DNA of 64,000 nt, taken from Flavobacterium chilense (GTDB lineage Bacteria; Bacteroidota; Bacteroidia; Flavobacteriales; Flavobacteriaceae). This document shows positions 55,400 through 64,000 of this stretch, piece after piece. The notes beneath the pieces are model-generated. The model was given only the letters and a program-made list of their open reading frames with translations. It did not search any database and was not told the DNA's origin. Each line of letters starts with the position of its first letter. Positions within the stretch are counted from its first letter, which is position 1. A program made the position numbers and the translations under genes. The stretch covers positions 1 through 64,000 of the forward strand of contig NZ_LSYT01000013.1 of the NCBI RefSeq assembly GCF_001602525.1, read 5' to 3'.

Positions 55400-55579
55400 C
55401 TATTTTCTTCTTATTTCCCCTGTTCGTTTATCAAATCCATACGGACAATGACGACAACCGCTTTTGCAGCAATAACCTCTTTTTAAGTGGTGTTTTTCAG
55501 TAAAGCATTTATAACCTTCGGGCGTATAGTAAAAATCTTCGCCTTCGATTAGTTTATTTTCATTACTTTGCTCTTTCAT
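55400..55579 (-). CDS. DUF5522 mini-protein
   Basis: 59 residues (ATG at 55579, stop TAG at 55402-55400). The sequence MKEQSNENKLIEGEDFYYTP... continues with GYKCFTEKHHLKRGYCCKSG and CRHCPYGFDKRTGE. The cluster of Cys (GYCCKSGCRHCPYGF) could bind a metal. The DUF5522 family is small, conserved in Bacteroidota and of unknown function, as I remember it. A repeat-rich spacer lies between it and hutU. I translated this directly from the sequence. Confidence 0.85.
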   Translation of the reverse strand: MKEQSNENKLIEGEDFYYTPEGYKCFTEKHHLKRGYCCKSGCRHCPYGFDKRTGEIRRK

Positions 55580-55682
55580 AAATCTGTTTTGGGTTCATGT
55601 TCGTGTTATTTAAAATCAGATTGATTGTGATTTTAATGAAATCGAACATTTTTTATCTACAAATTTATAAATTTTACAGCCA

Positions 55683-56018
55683 ATGTTTCTTATTGTTGCT
55701 AAATATTTAATTCCAAATGGATATCGGGGAATGGCTGTGTTTCCGTTTGTATTGATGAAGCATGAATTTGATAAAGCAGATAAGATTTTTGTCAATCATG
55801 AAAAAATACATTTACGGCAACAAATAGAAATGCTGATTTTACCTTTTTTTATCTGGTATTTTTTAGAATATTTAATTCGGCTTATTCAATACAAAAACGG
55901 AGCTTTGGCCTATCGCAATATAAGTTTTGAAAGAGAAGCTTACGCTAAAGAAACTGATCTGGATTATTTGAAAAACAGATCATTCTTTCAGTTTCTGCAT
56001 TACATTATTTTAAAATAA
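55683..56018 (+). CDS. Small membrane-associated protein with HEXXH-like motif
   Basis: 111 residues. The motif NHEKIHLRQQ (HEXXH, residues 39-43) is followed by a hydrophobic helix (MLILPFFIWYFLEYLIRL) and then a Glu-rich stretch (SFEREAYAKETD) that could supply a third ligand. The HEXXH, helix, Glu order is like that of M48/M56 membrane peptidases, but the protein is much shorter. It may be a minimal zincin or a non-catalytic relative. It is 7 bp upstream of a PLP-enzyme gene and so in an operon with it. Confidence 0.65.
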   Translation: MFLIVAKYLIPNGYRGMAVFPFVLMKHEFDKADKIFVNHEKIHLRQQIEMLILPFFIWYFLEYLIRLIQYKNGALAYRNISFEREAYAKETDLDYLKNRSFFQFLHYIILK

Positions 56019-56025
56019 AACAATT

Positions 56026-56922
56026 TTGAATCAATCTATTCCCATACATTTCCCAAACGATATTTCTTTGACTATAAAACGTGAAGATCTGATTCATCCG
56101 TTTGTTTCCGGCAATAAATTCAGAAAGCTGAAATACAATTTACTTCAGGCGAAAGTCGAAAAAAAAGAAACGGTATTGACTTTTGGCGGCGCCTTCTCCA
56201 ATCATATTGCTGCAGTAGCTTATGCAGGAAAAGAGCAAGGTTTTAAAACAATTGGAATTATCCGTGGCGATGAACTTTTTGAAAAAATTGAAGAGAATCC
56301 AACTTTGAGATTTGCCCAGGAAAACGGAATGCAGTTTGAATTTGTTTCAAGAGAAGACTATCGTTTAAAAAGTGAAATATCATTTTTAGGAAAACTCAAA
56401 AACAAATATGGAGACTTTTATTTAGTGCCCGAAGGCGGAACAAACGAATTGGCGGTAAAAGGCTGCGAGGAGATTTTAACAACCGAAGATATTACTTTTG
56501 ATTATGTTTGTTGTGCGGTTGGAACAGGCGGAACTATTTCCGGATTAATTAACAGTACATCGTCAAATCAGAAAATTTTAGGTTTTCCGGTACTAAAAGG
56601 TGACTTTTTAACCGATGAAATTCGTATTTTTGCAAAAAAAGATAACTGGAATTTAGTTTCTGACTATCATTTTGGAGGTTATGGCAAGATAAATTTAGAA
56701 TTAATTGAATTTATCAATAGTTTTCTTGAAGAAACAAAAGTGCCCTTAGATCCAATTTATACAGGAAAGATGGTTTTTGGCGTTATAGATTTAATCCATA
56801 AAAACTATTTTCCTGCACATTCGAAAATTTTACTCATTCACACTGGCGGATTGCAGGGAATTGAAGGGATGAATATAAAATTGAAGCAGAAGAAATTACC
56901 AATACTCAAAACCAATGATTAA
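56026..56922 (+). CDS. 1-aminocyclopropane-1-carboxylate deaminase / D-cysteine desulfhydrase family protein
   Basis: 298 residues from a TTG start (55683 gene ends 7 bp earlier). The PLP-binding Lys is in VSGNKFRKLKYNL (near residue 33). LTFGGAFSNHIAAVAYAGKE, the phosphate loop VGTGGTISG and a C-terminal LIHTGGLQG match the family. It could release pyruvate, ammonia and H2S from D-cysteine; the short length and lack of the ACC-specific residues make ACC deaminase less likely. The last 8 bases overlap the next gene. Confidence 0.88.
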   Translation: MNQSIPIHFPNDISLTIKREDLIHPFVSGNKFRKLKYNLLQAKVEKKETVLTFGGAFSNHIAAVAYAGKEQGFKTIGIIRGDELFEKIEENPTLRFAQENGMQFEFVSREDYRLKSEISFLGKLKNKYGDFYLVPEGGTNELAVKGCEEILTTEDITFDYVCCAVGTGGTISGLINSTSSNQKILGFPVLKGDFLTDEIRIFAKKDNWNLVSDYHFGGYGKINLELIEFINSFLEETKVPLDPIYTGKMVFGVIDLIHKNYFPAHSKILLIHTGGLQGIEGMNIKLKQKKLPILKTND

Positions 56923-57817
56923 AAAAATTGTATTACTTCTCGTAATATTAGCTTTAGCAAGTTGCTCATCTAGTAAGCCTGCCATCGCGACGACTAAAAA
57001 AGCAGCAGCAGTTCAAGCCAGAACAGCAGCAGCAAAAAGAACTACTCCCGTTAAACCAATTGGTAAAAATTACCCTTCTACAAATAATACAACTGAGGTT
57101 ATTCAATCTACATCCAAAACAGTTGTCACCAGCGATTTAATCAATAATTATATTTTACAATACAAGGATATTGCCATTGGAAATATGAAAACATACGGGA
57201 TTCCGGCAAGTATTATTTTGGCGCAGGGAATCTTGGAGTCGGGAGCAGGAAAAGGAGATTTAGCGATTGAAGCAAACAATCATTTCGGAATCAAATGTCA
57301 TAAAGACTGGCTGGGAGAAAGTGTTCGTCATGATGATGATTCGGCTCAGGAATGTTTTAGAAAATATCCTCAAGCTTCAGAATCTTACAGAGATCATGCT
57401 TTGTTTTTGGTTGGGAAAAAGCGATATGAGACTTTATTTACTTACGAAAAAGACGATTATAAAGCCTGGGCAAAAGGGTTGAGAGCTGCGGGTTATGCAA
57501 CAGATCCTAATTATCCGGACAAATTAATCAGTTATATCGAACGTTACAATCTGCATCAATACGATTGTCAGGTTACGGGAAGAAATTATGTTCCGATTAA
57601 TAAAACGGCTCCGGCAAGAAGTTCATCTTCAGTTGTGATTTCTGATCCAAAGATAAATATGAACTCAAATAATGATCCGAATTTGTATGAAGTTCAAAAA
57701 GGGGATACCTTATATTCGATTTCAAAAAAATTCAATCTGTTGGTTGACGACTTAAAACAAAAAAATAATTTAACTGATAATGCCATTTCAATTGGACAAA
57801 GGTTGAAAGTGAAGTAA
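56915..57817 (+). CDS. Peptidoglycan glucosaminidase (GH73) lipoprotein with LysM
   Basis: 300 residues. A lipoprotein signal (VILALASCSSSKP) precedes an Ala/Thr-rich linker and the GH73-like domain (MKTYGIPASIILAQGILESG with catalytic Glu, NNHFGIKCHKDWLGE, DHALFLVGKKRYETLF). A LysM domain (YEVQKGDTLYSISKKFNLLV) ends the protein. It cleaves glycan strands in peptidoglycan. The overlap of 8 bp with the preceding gene shows an operon. Confidence 0.93.
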   Translation: MIKKIVLLLVILALASCSSSKPAIATTKKAAAVQARTAAAKRTTPVKPIGKNYPSTNNTTEVIQSTSKTVVTSDLINNYILQYKDIAIGNMKTYGIPASIILAQGILESGAGKGDLAIEANNHFGIKCHKDWLGESVRHDDDSAQECFRKYPQASESYRDHALFLVGKKRYETLFTYEKDDYKAWAKGLRAAGYATDPNYPDKLISYIERYNLHQYDCQVTGRNYVPINKTAPARSSSSVVISDPKINMNSNNDPNLYEVQKGDTLYSISKKFNLLVDDLKQKNNLTDNAISIGQRLKVK

Positions 57818-57854
57818 TTATCAATTAATAATTGTCAAGAAATCTAAAATAAAA

Positions 57855-59141
57855 ATGTTATATAAAAGAAGTAGTCAGCTTTTTGCTGAGGCAGAAAAAG
57901 TAATTCCGGGAGGCGTAAATTCACCAGTAAGAGCATTTAAAGCAGTTGGCGGAACTCCGATTTTTGTAAAAAGTGCCAAAGGTGCTTATTTGTATGATGA
58001 AGACGGGAATAAACTAATAGATTATATTAACTCTTGGGGACCAATGGTTTTAGGTCATGCATATCAGCCGGTTGTGGATGCCGTGATTGAAAAAGCAAAA
58101 CTGGGAACTTCTTTTGGAATGCCTACAGAACTGGAAACCGAAATCGCTGCCTTAGCAGTTTCTATGGTTCCTAATATTGATAAAATAAGATTTGTAAATT
58201 CAGGTACAGAAGCTTGTATGAGTGCGATTCGTCTGGCTCGCGGATTTACAAAAAGAGATAAAATCATCAAATTTGCAGGTTGTTATCACGGACATTCTGA
58301 TTCGTTTTTGATTCAGGCCGGAAGTGGAGCTGTAACCTTTGGATCTCCAAATAGTCCGGGTGTTACAGAAGGAACTGCAAAAGATACTTTGCTTGCAAAA
58401 TACAATGATTTAGAGAATGTAAAAACTTTAATCGAAGCAAATAAAGGAGAAATTGCTGCGATTATTATCGAAGCAGTTGCAGGAAATATGGGATGTATTC
58501 CGCCTCAAAAAGGTTTCCTGGAAGGTTTGAGAGCATTGTGTACTGCAAACGGAATTTTATTAATTTTTGATGAGGTAATGACTGGTTTCCGTCTGGCTCG
58601 CGGAGGTGTTCAGGAATTGTATAACATCAATGCTGATATTGTAACTTTCGGAAAAGTAATTGGTGGTGGATTGCCAGTTGGAGCTTTTGCTGCCCGTGCA
58701 GAAATTATGAATTATTTAGCGCCGCTTGGTCCGGTATATCAGGCAGGAACATTATCAGGAAATCCGTTAGCTATGGCAGCAGGATATGCCATGTTGAAAG
58801 CATTAGACAATGATCGTGAAATCTTTACCCGTTTAGAAGAAAAAACAGCTTATTTAGAAGCCGGAATCGACAGGGTTTTAAAGGCAAATAATGTTGTATT
58901 TACAATCAATAGAGTTGGTTCTATGATTTCGGTGCATTTTGATGCAAATCCGGTTGTTGATTTTCAAACTGCTGCAAAAGGAGATAATGAAACCTTTAAG
59001 AAATTCTTTCACGGTTTATTACAGGAAGGTATTTATATTGCTCCATCAGCTTATGAAACCTGGTTTATTACCGATGCACTGACTTATGAAGATTTAGATT
59101 TTACTATTAATGCAATTGATAAGGTTTCAAAGACATTTTAA
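57855..59141 (+). CDS. hemL: Glutamate-1-semialdehyde 2,1-aminomutase
   Basis: 428 residues. The class III aminotransferase pattern is complete: KVIPGGVNSPVRAFKAVGG, GCYHGHSDSFL, DEVMTGFR and the PLP Lys in VTFGKVIGGGLPVGAF. The product, 5-aminolevulinate, is the first haem precursor on the C5 route. It follows the glucosaminidase by 37 bp. A terminator follows. Confidence 0.97.
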   Translation: MLYKRSSQLFAEAEKVIPGGVNSPVRAFKAVGGTPIFVKSAKGAYLYDEDGNKLIDYINSWGPMVLGHAYQPVVDAVIEKAKLGTSFGMPTELETEIAALAVSMVPNIDKIRFVNSGTEACMSAIRLARGFTKRDKIIKFAGCYHGHSDSFLIQAGSGAVTFGSPNSPGVTEGTAKDTLLAKYNDLENVKTLIEANKGEIAAIIIEAVAGNMGCIPPQKGFLEGLRALCTANGILLIFDEVMTGFRLARGGVQELYNINADIVTFGKVIGGGLPVGAFAARAEIMNYLAPLGPVYQAGTLSGNPLAMAAGYAMLKALDNDREIFTRLEEKTAYLEAGIDRVLKANNVVFTINRVGSMISVHFDANPVVDFQTAAKGDNETFKKFFHGLLQEGIYIAPSAYETWFITDALTYEDLDFTINAIDKVSKTF

Positions 59142-59175
59142 ATCTTATAGAATAATTATATTTTTTTTCAATTTG

Positions 59176-59209
59176 AAGGTTCAGTTTTTTATAAAGCTGA
59201 ACCTTTTTT
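59176..59209 (+). terminator. Terminator of hemL unit
   Basis: AAGGTTCAG / CTGAACCTT with a 12-base loop, then a T-run. Confidence 0.85.
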
Positions 59210-59325
59210 CATGATTTAAATGCTGAACTGTATTAGTTAATGAAAAGTTAATATAAGTGTTTTTCTGCCTATATATAGAATAAAAATTATTTTTGTTTAT
59301 CAAATAACCATTAAACCCATAATAA

Positions 59326-61797
59326 ATGAAGAAATTTTTCATTTTTATTACAATGGCAGTTTTTATGCTGTTTTCTAATAACCAATTTGCCCAATCCAAC
59401 AAAAAATCTAAGAAAGATGAACCGGCTGCTACATCACCGGAAAAAAAATCAGAATCGACCATTAAAGAGTACAGTAAAGTAATTACAAAAGATGCTGTCT
59501 CTGATTCCGGACTCTTTACAGTTCATAAAGTAGATAAAAAGTACTATTTCGAAATTCCAAATAAATATTTAGACAAGGATATGCTTTTAGTGAGCAGACT
59601 TTCAAAATTGCCTTCTAATTTAGGAGGCGGATATGTAAATGCAGGTTCTGAAACCAATGAGCAATTAATAGTATGGCAGCGTTTTCAGGATAAAATCCTT
59701 ATCAAATCAAAATCATATAATGCTGTTGCAAATGATTCTTTACCTATTAGTATTTCGGTAAAATCAAATAATTATGAGCCTACTTTATTTGCTTTTGATA
59801 TTGTAGCTTTTAGTAAAGATTCTGCCAATACAGTTATTGATGTTACGAAGTTTTACAGTACAGATGTAAAAGCAATTAGCGGAATATCAGCAGAAATGCG
59901 TGAAACTTATAAAGTAAAAGGACTTGATGAATCCAGAAGTTTTATCAATACGATTAAAAGTTTTCCGATGAATATCGAAGTCATTCAGGATATGACTTAC
60001 AATGCATCAAAACCTTCTATGTTAGAAGAAACAGAGTCTATAAGCATCCAGATGAATCAATCGATGATTTTGTTGCCCGAAGTGCCAATGAAACCAAGAT
60101 TAGCAGATCCAAGAGTGGGCTGGTTTACTGTAAGCCAGTATGATTATGGAAGCAATGAATTGAAATCTGATCTTAAAACCTATATCCGTCGCTGGAGATT
60201 AGAACCTAAAGATCCTGAAGCTTATAACAGAGGAGAACTGGTTGAGCCAATAAAGCCTATTGTGTATTATCTGGATCCTGCAACGCCTGAAAAACTGAGA
60301 AAATATATCAAACAGGGAATCGAAGAGTGGCAGAAACCTTTTGAAGCTGCCGGGTTTAAAAATGCTATCATTGCAAAAGATGCACCTACAAAAGAAGAAG
60401 ATCCTGATTTTAGTCCTGAAGATATTCGTTATTCTGTTATTCGATATGTTGCAAGTACAACCCGTAATGCGGTTGGACCAAGTGTTTCTGACCCCAGAAC
60501 AGGAGAAATTATCGAAAGTGATGTAATATGGTATCACAACCATTTACGTTCGTACAGAAACCGTTATTTACTCGAAACCGGAGCTGCAAATCCTTCAGCG
60601 AGAACTTTGCAAACCAGTGACGAAGAAATGGGAGAGATGATGCGAATGGTAATTGCTCACGAAGTGGGACACGCTTTAGGATTTCCGCATAATATGGGAG
60701 CAAGTTGCGCTTATGATGTGGAAAGCTACAGAAATGGCGATTTTACTCAGCAAAACGGAATCTCAGCAAGTATAATGGATTATGCCCGTTTTAATTATAT
60801 TGCACAGCCGGGTGATAAAAACATTCGTTTTATTCGTAAAATTGGAGCTTATGATCGATATGCTGTAAATTGGGGATACAGAGTGATTCCAAATGCAAAA
60901 TCACCAGAGCAGGAAGTACCAACTTTAGACAAATGGATCCTGGACAAAGCAGGAAATCCGTTATATAAATTCGGAAAACAAAGCAGCGCATTTGATCCAA
61001 CTTCACAAACTGAAGATATTGGAAATAACTCAATGAAAGCGAGTTCTTATGGACTTAAAAATCTGGAATATGTAGCAGCTCATTTAAACGAATGGACAAG
61101 TAATGTTACGAATAACTATCAGGATTTAGACGAATTGTACAAAGAAATGCTTGAGGTTTGGAGCCGATATGTAGGTCATGTTGTAACCAATGTTGGCGGA
61201 GTTTATGAAAACACGAAAAAACCAAATCAGGCAGGAAATGTATATGAAGTTGTACCAAAAGCAAAACAAACAGAAGCGATGAACTGGCTTCAGGCAAATG
61301 CTTTTGCTTCGCCAACATGGCTGGTAAATGTTACGACTTTAAAAAATACTGATTTTGCAGGTTATGCAGAAAGATTTAGAAGTTTGCAGGTTCGTCATTT
61401 GAATAGCTTATTAAGTATTGGCCGCATTGGCCGATTAATGGATAATGAAATTCTGGGTGCTGATACTTATACCGCTTTGGATTTCTTGAAAGATACACGA
61501 AAAGGAATCTGGAAAGAAGCTTCGACACCAACGAATGTAACGATATACCGAAGAAATTTACAACGTGCTTATATTGACAGAATGGGGGCTTTAATGACCG
61601 AAGAAATTAAACCTGCAGACAGATCTGTAATTTATTATAATGTAGGACAATCTGATGTTAGAGCTTTAGTTCGAGGAGAATTAACAACATTGAGAGCTAC
61701 ACTTTTGGCAGCAAAAGCAAAACCAGTTAATACAGAAACAAAATACCATTATGAGGATTGTATTAAAAGAATCGATTTAATACTTAATCCTAAGTAA
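59326..61797 (+). CDS. Secreted zinc metalloprotease (DUF5117/DUF5118 family)
   Basis: 823 residues. A signal peptide (MAVFMLFSNNQFAQ) is followed by a Lys-rich linker and a DUF5118/5117-like N-terminal domain (YSKVITKDAVSDSGLFTVHK, DKDMLLVSRLSK). The zinc motif VIAHEVGHALGFPHNMGAS (HEXXHxxGxxH, near 443-453) and a Met-turn-like ISASIMDYARF follow, which place it in the metzincin group. The C-terminal part has a helical domain typical of the family. It probably degrades proteins outside the cell or in the periplasm. Confidence 0.92.
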   Translation: MKKFFIFITMAVFMLFSNNQFAQSNKKSKKDEPAATSPEKKSESTIKEYSKVITKDAVSDSGLFTVHKVDKKYYFEIPNKYLDKDMLLVSRLSKLPSNLGGGYVNAGSETNEQLIVWQRFQDKILIKSKSYNAVANDSLPISISVKSNNYEPTLFAFDIVAFSKDSANTVIDVTKFYSTDVKAISGISAEMRETYKVKGLDESRSFINTIKSFPMNIEVIQDMTYNASKPSMLEETESISIQMNQSMILLPEVPMKPRLADPRVGWFTVSQYDYGSNELKSDLKTYIRRWRLEPKDPEAYNRGELVEPIKPIVYYLDPATPEKLRKYIKQGIEEWQKPFEAAGFKNAIIAKDAPTKEEDPDFSPEDIRYSVIRYVASTTRNAVGPSVSDPRTGEIIESDVIWYHNHLRSYRNRYLLETGAANPSARTLQTSDEEMGEMMRMVIAHEVGHALGFPHNMGASCAYDVESYRNGDFTQQNGISASIMDYARFNYIAQPGDKNIRFIRKIGAYDRYAVNWGYRVIPNAKSPEQEVPTLDKWILDKAGNPLYKFGKQSSAFDPTSQTEDIGNNSMKASSYGLKNLEYVAAHLNEWTSNVTNNYQDLDELYKEMLEVWSRYVGHVVTNVGGVYENTKKPNQAGNVYEVVPKAKQTEAMNWLQANAFASPTWLVNVTTLKNTDFAGYAERFRSLQVRHLNSLLSIGRIGRLMDNEILGADTYTALDFLKDTRKGIWKEASTPTNVTIYRRNLQRAYIDRMGALMTEEIKPADRSVIYYNVGQSDVRALVRGELTTLRATLLAAKAKPVNTETKYHYEDCIKRIDLILNPK

Positions 61798-61809
61798 GAT
61801 ATTCTAACA

Positions 61810-61836
61810 AAAAAGAGGCTCAAAAGGCCTCTTTTT
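61810..61836. terminator. Bidirectional terminator
   Basis: AAAAAGAGGC / GCCTCTTTTT with a 7-base loop, between two converging genes. Confidence 0.85.
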
Positions 61837-62271
61837 TTAGTTTTTATCTTTACGATATTCTTTCATTCTTTCTTTTGCTTTGTCTTTATTTTCTTCTTGT
61901 ATAGAAGTCCATTTTTTGTATTGATCAGCATTTAGAATAGATTTCATTTTAGCATCATTTGCATCTTTTTCTGCCATCATTTGTTTTTTGAAAGCTTCTT
62001 TTTCAGCCGCAGTAGGTTTTGTGGTACTGTTTTTTCGGTCTTCTCTAAACTTTTCTGCTTTTGCGGTTCTGTCAGCTAAAAGTTGTTTTACCTGAGCCTG
62101 TTGATTAGCATCTAAATTTAAATCAGTAGTTAGTTTTTGCAAATGTTTGTCATTTCGTTGTTCAGGAGTGAGTTTTTCTCTGCGCTCACGAGTAGGCTTT
62201 TGATCTGTTGTTTCCTGTGCAAAACTCGCTACTCCGATAAGTAACAAAACTGCGATAAATAATTTTTTCAT
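61837..62271 (-). CDS. Periplasmic Spy/CpxP-like LTxxQ protein
   Basis: 144 residues. A signal peptide (LFIAVLLLIGVASFAQ) precedes a highly charged helical protein with LTPEQRNDKHLQKLTTDLNL, a long Lys/Arg-rich helix and ILNADQYKKWTSIQ, which recall the LTxxQ motifs of Spy/CpxP chaperones. It is probably a periplasmic stress-related helix bundle; the exact family assignment is moderate. It is convergent with the metalloprotease gene. Confidence 0.75.
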   Translation of the reverse strand: MKKLFIAVLLLIGVASFAQETTDQKPTRERREKLTPEQRNDKHLQKLTTDLNLDANQQAQVKQLLADRTAKAEKFREDRKNSTTKPTAAEKEAFKKQMMAEKDANDAKMKSILNADQYKKWTSIQEENKDKAKERMKEYRKDKN

Positions 62272-62431
62272 GATGTAAGTTTTTTAATTGTTATAGCAAT
62301 AAGACTTTATCAAATTCAATAGGTTTAATCTGATTGTCAGAATTATAGTTTATTTAACAAAAAGAAAAGTAATTTATTAAAATTGCTTACTTTAGTAAAA
62401 ACAGAAGTTTAAATCCCAAAAAGAAGCGATT

Positions 62432-63457
62432 ATGAGTTCAAATTCCACGTTAAGTAATAATAAAATAGCCTTTTTCTCGACGCAGCCTTATGATGAAGCT
62501 TTTTTTAATAAATACAATAATGAATTTGGTTTTAAACTGGATTTTTTTGAAACCCAGCTAAATCCTCAAACAGTCATTTTAATAGAAAATGCCTCTATAG
62601 TTTGTATTTTTGTAAATGATATTGTCAACGAAGCCGTAATTAAACAATTGGCAGAAAAAAGGGTAAAGATCATTGCTTTGCGTTGTGCCGGTTTTAATAA
62701 TGTTGATCTCGAAGCGGCTAAAAAGTATAACTTAAAAGTTTGTCGTGTTCCGGCATATTCTCCTCAGGCTGTTGCAGAACATGCGATGGCAATGATTTTA
62801 ACTTTAAACAGAAAAACGCATAAAGCCTACAACAGAGTTCGGGAACAAAACTTCTCACTAAACGGGCTATTAGGTTTTGATTTATTTGGAAAAACAATTG
62901 GCATCATTGGAACAGGAAACATCGGAAAAGCTTTTGCTAAAATTGCCTTAGGGTTTGGCTGTAAGGTTTTAGCATATGATATTGTCACAAATCCGGAGAT
63001 GGAGAAAGACGGAGTACGATTTGTATCATTAGAAGACATTTTTCATTCAAGTGATATTATTTCCCTGCATTGCCCTTTAAATGATAAAACAAAGCATGTA
63101 ATCAATAAAAACTCTATTGTTTTGATGAAAGACAGCGTAATGATAATCAATACAAGTCGGGGTGGATTAATCGAAACAGCTTCTGTTATTGAAGGCTTAA
63201 AAGAAGGTAAAATTGGGTATCTCGGAATCGATGTTTACGAACAGGAAGAAAAACTGTTTTTCAGAGATCTTTCAGCAGATATCATTCAGGATGATGCAAT
63301 TCAGCGTTTAATGAGTTTTCCAAATGTTTTGGTAACAGCACATCAGGCGTTTTTTACCAATGAAGCTTTAACGCAGATTGCTTTTGTGACTTTTAATAAT
63401 ATAAAATCACTTTTGGAGCAAAATGATATTGAAAATAAAGCCGCATTACTGGTTTAA
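62432..63457 (+). CDS. D-2-hydroxyacid dehydrogenase (D-lactate dehydrogenase type)
   Basis: 341 residues. The NAD-binding glycine motif is GIIGTGNIGKAFAKI (about 150-165). Catalytic Arg is in NTSRGG, Glu in DVYEQEE and His in AHQAFFT, as in the LdhA-like group of D-isomer dehydrogenases. The expected reaction is pyruvate to D-lactate with NADH. It is a single gene with an own start after a spacer. Confidence 0.92.
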   Translation: MSSNSTLSNNKIAFFSTQPYDEAFFNKYNNEFGFKLDFFETQLNPQTVILIENASIVCIFVNDIVNEAVIKQLAEKRVKIIALRCAGFNNVDLEAAKKYNLKVCRVPAYSPQAVAEHAMAMILTLNRKTHKAYNRVREQNFSLNGLLGFDLFGKTIGIIGTGNIGKAFAKIALGFGCKVLAYDIVTNPEMEKDGVRFVSLEDIFHSSDIISLHCPLNDKTKHVINKNSIVLMKDSVMIINTSRGGLIETASVIEGLKEGKIGYLGIDVYEQEEKLFFRDLSADIIQDDAIQRLMSFPNVLVTAHQAFFTNEALTQIAFVTFNNIKSLLEQNDIENKAALLV

Positions 63458-63485
63458 AAAATTTGTTTAATTATAAATGCAGATT

Positions 63486-64000
63486 ATGAAAAATAAAATT
63501 CTAATTCTAATCGGAATTTTGGGATTGTATTCCTGTCAAAATAAAAACGAACCCAAAAATATTATTAAAACTATTGCCCAGGATACCTTATCAAAAACAG
63601 TTGCAGGAACTGCAGATTTGACTGATGCACCACCCAGAGACGATAAAGCAGTAGAACTGATCAGGAAACAATTAAATGTTTTGCTAAAAAAGGATTTGGC
63701 GGCAATGACCAAAGAAGATCGATTTTTTTATTATCAGGCTTTTGATTTAAATAATGATAAGAAAGACGAATACTTTGTTGGTTTTTCTAATCCCTATTTT
63801 TGCGGAAGCGGTGGTTGTTCAGGTTATATTTTAAACAATGACGGAAGTTTAATCAATTCTTTCACTGTAACCGATTTCCCGATTTTTGTGACCACTTCGG
63901 TAACTGAAAAATTTTATGATTTAATATTTGAAAGCGGAGGGAAGTTTCATCTTCTGAAAATGAAAAACGGAAAATATCCTTCCAATCCGTCAGTTCAGGA
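63486..64000 (+). CDS. Hypothetical lipoprotein, partial (3' end outside window)
   Basis: The frame is open from ATG at 63486 to the window end. The signal ends ILGLYSCQNKNE (lipidated Cys near 17). The rest includes QAFDLNNDKKDEYFVGFSNP, which resembles a Ca-binding or FG-GAP-like loop, and YFCGSGGCSGYIL with a Cys pair. I do not recognise the family. Confidence 0.7.
   Translation, partial: MKNKILILIGILGLYSCQNKNEPKNIIKTIAQDTLSKTVAGTADLTDAPPRDDKAVELIRKQLNVLLKKDLAAMTKEDRFFYYQAFDLNNDKKDEYFVGFSNPYFCGSGGCSGYILNNDGSLINSFTVTDFPIFVTTSVTEKFYDLIFESGGKFHLLKMKNGKYPSNPSVQ

Overview
The window is a stretch of a low-GC chromosome from the Bacteroidota, most likely a Flavobacterium. The evidence is type IX secretion sorting domains of both types (end of the first gene and the GH30 enzyme), a SusC-like TonB-dependent receptor, a TamL-type lipoprotein beside TamB, flavobacterial families such as GSCFA, DUF4230, DUF4136 and DUF5522, and Bacteroidetes promoters of the TTG / TAnnTTTG form. 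The genus call is inference; no 16S gene is present.

Layout. 1-9.3 kb: the C-terminal end of a giant type-B T9SS adhesin, two tandem AraC-like paralogues, an NtrB/NtrC-like sigma-54 two-component pair, a YcxB-like membrane protein with a receiver-like partner, and an exported Ppx/GppA-fold protein. 9.5-12.2 kb: tRNA-Glu and an M13 peptidase lipoprotein. 12.3-16.8 kb: an accessory patch (unknown proteins, an XRE regulator, an LprI-like protein, an ADP-ribosylglycohydrolase) ending at an initiator tRNA-Met whose 3' end is duplicated about 570 bp away. 17-25.2 kb: the GTPases Era and Der, an outer-membrane barrel protein and a TonB-dependent receptor. 25.4-29.2 kb: an Rrf2 regulator, then an apparent TPM-TPM-LemA-MerR-M23 operon. 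29.4-36.3 kb: alaS, an ABC exporter, a lipoprotein and a GSCFA protein. 36.5-45.4 kb: tamB-tamL, a DUF4230 protein and an unknown. 45.5-55.6 kb: aromatic amino acid hydroxylase, truncated haemoglobin, a secreted GH30-Big2-ricin enzyme, ilvA, a DUF4136 lipoprotein, hutU and a DUF5522 mini-protein. 55.7-64 kb: a small HEXXH protein, a D-cysteine desulfhydrase-like enzyme, a glucosaminidase, hemL, a HEXXH metalloprotease, a Spy-like protein, a D-2-hydroxyacid dehydrogenase and a partial lipoprotein.

How the parts relate. Much of the window serves the cell envelope: TamB/TamL, a TonB receptor, a barrel protein, M23 and GH73 peptidoglycan hydrolases, T9SS cargo and several lipoproteins. Amino-acid catabolism is represented by single enzymes without their pathway neighbours (phenylalanine hydroxylase, threonine deaminase, urocanate hydratase). 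The intergenic regions are unusual: many carry short repeats that look like members of several families, often as inverted pairs.

I found no CRISPR array, transposase, integrase or recognisable multi-gene defence system. The most interesting items are the tRNA-fMet 3'-end duplication, the exported ASKHA-fold protein, the perfect 23-bp hairpin at 13.55 kb, the DraG-type two-gene cassette, and the composite repeat-packed spacers.
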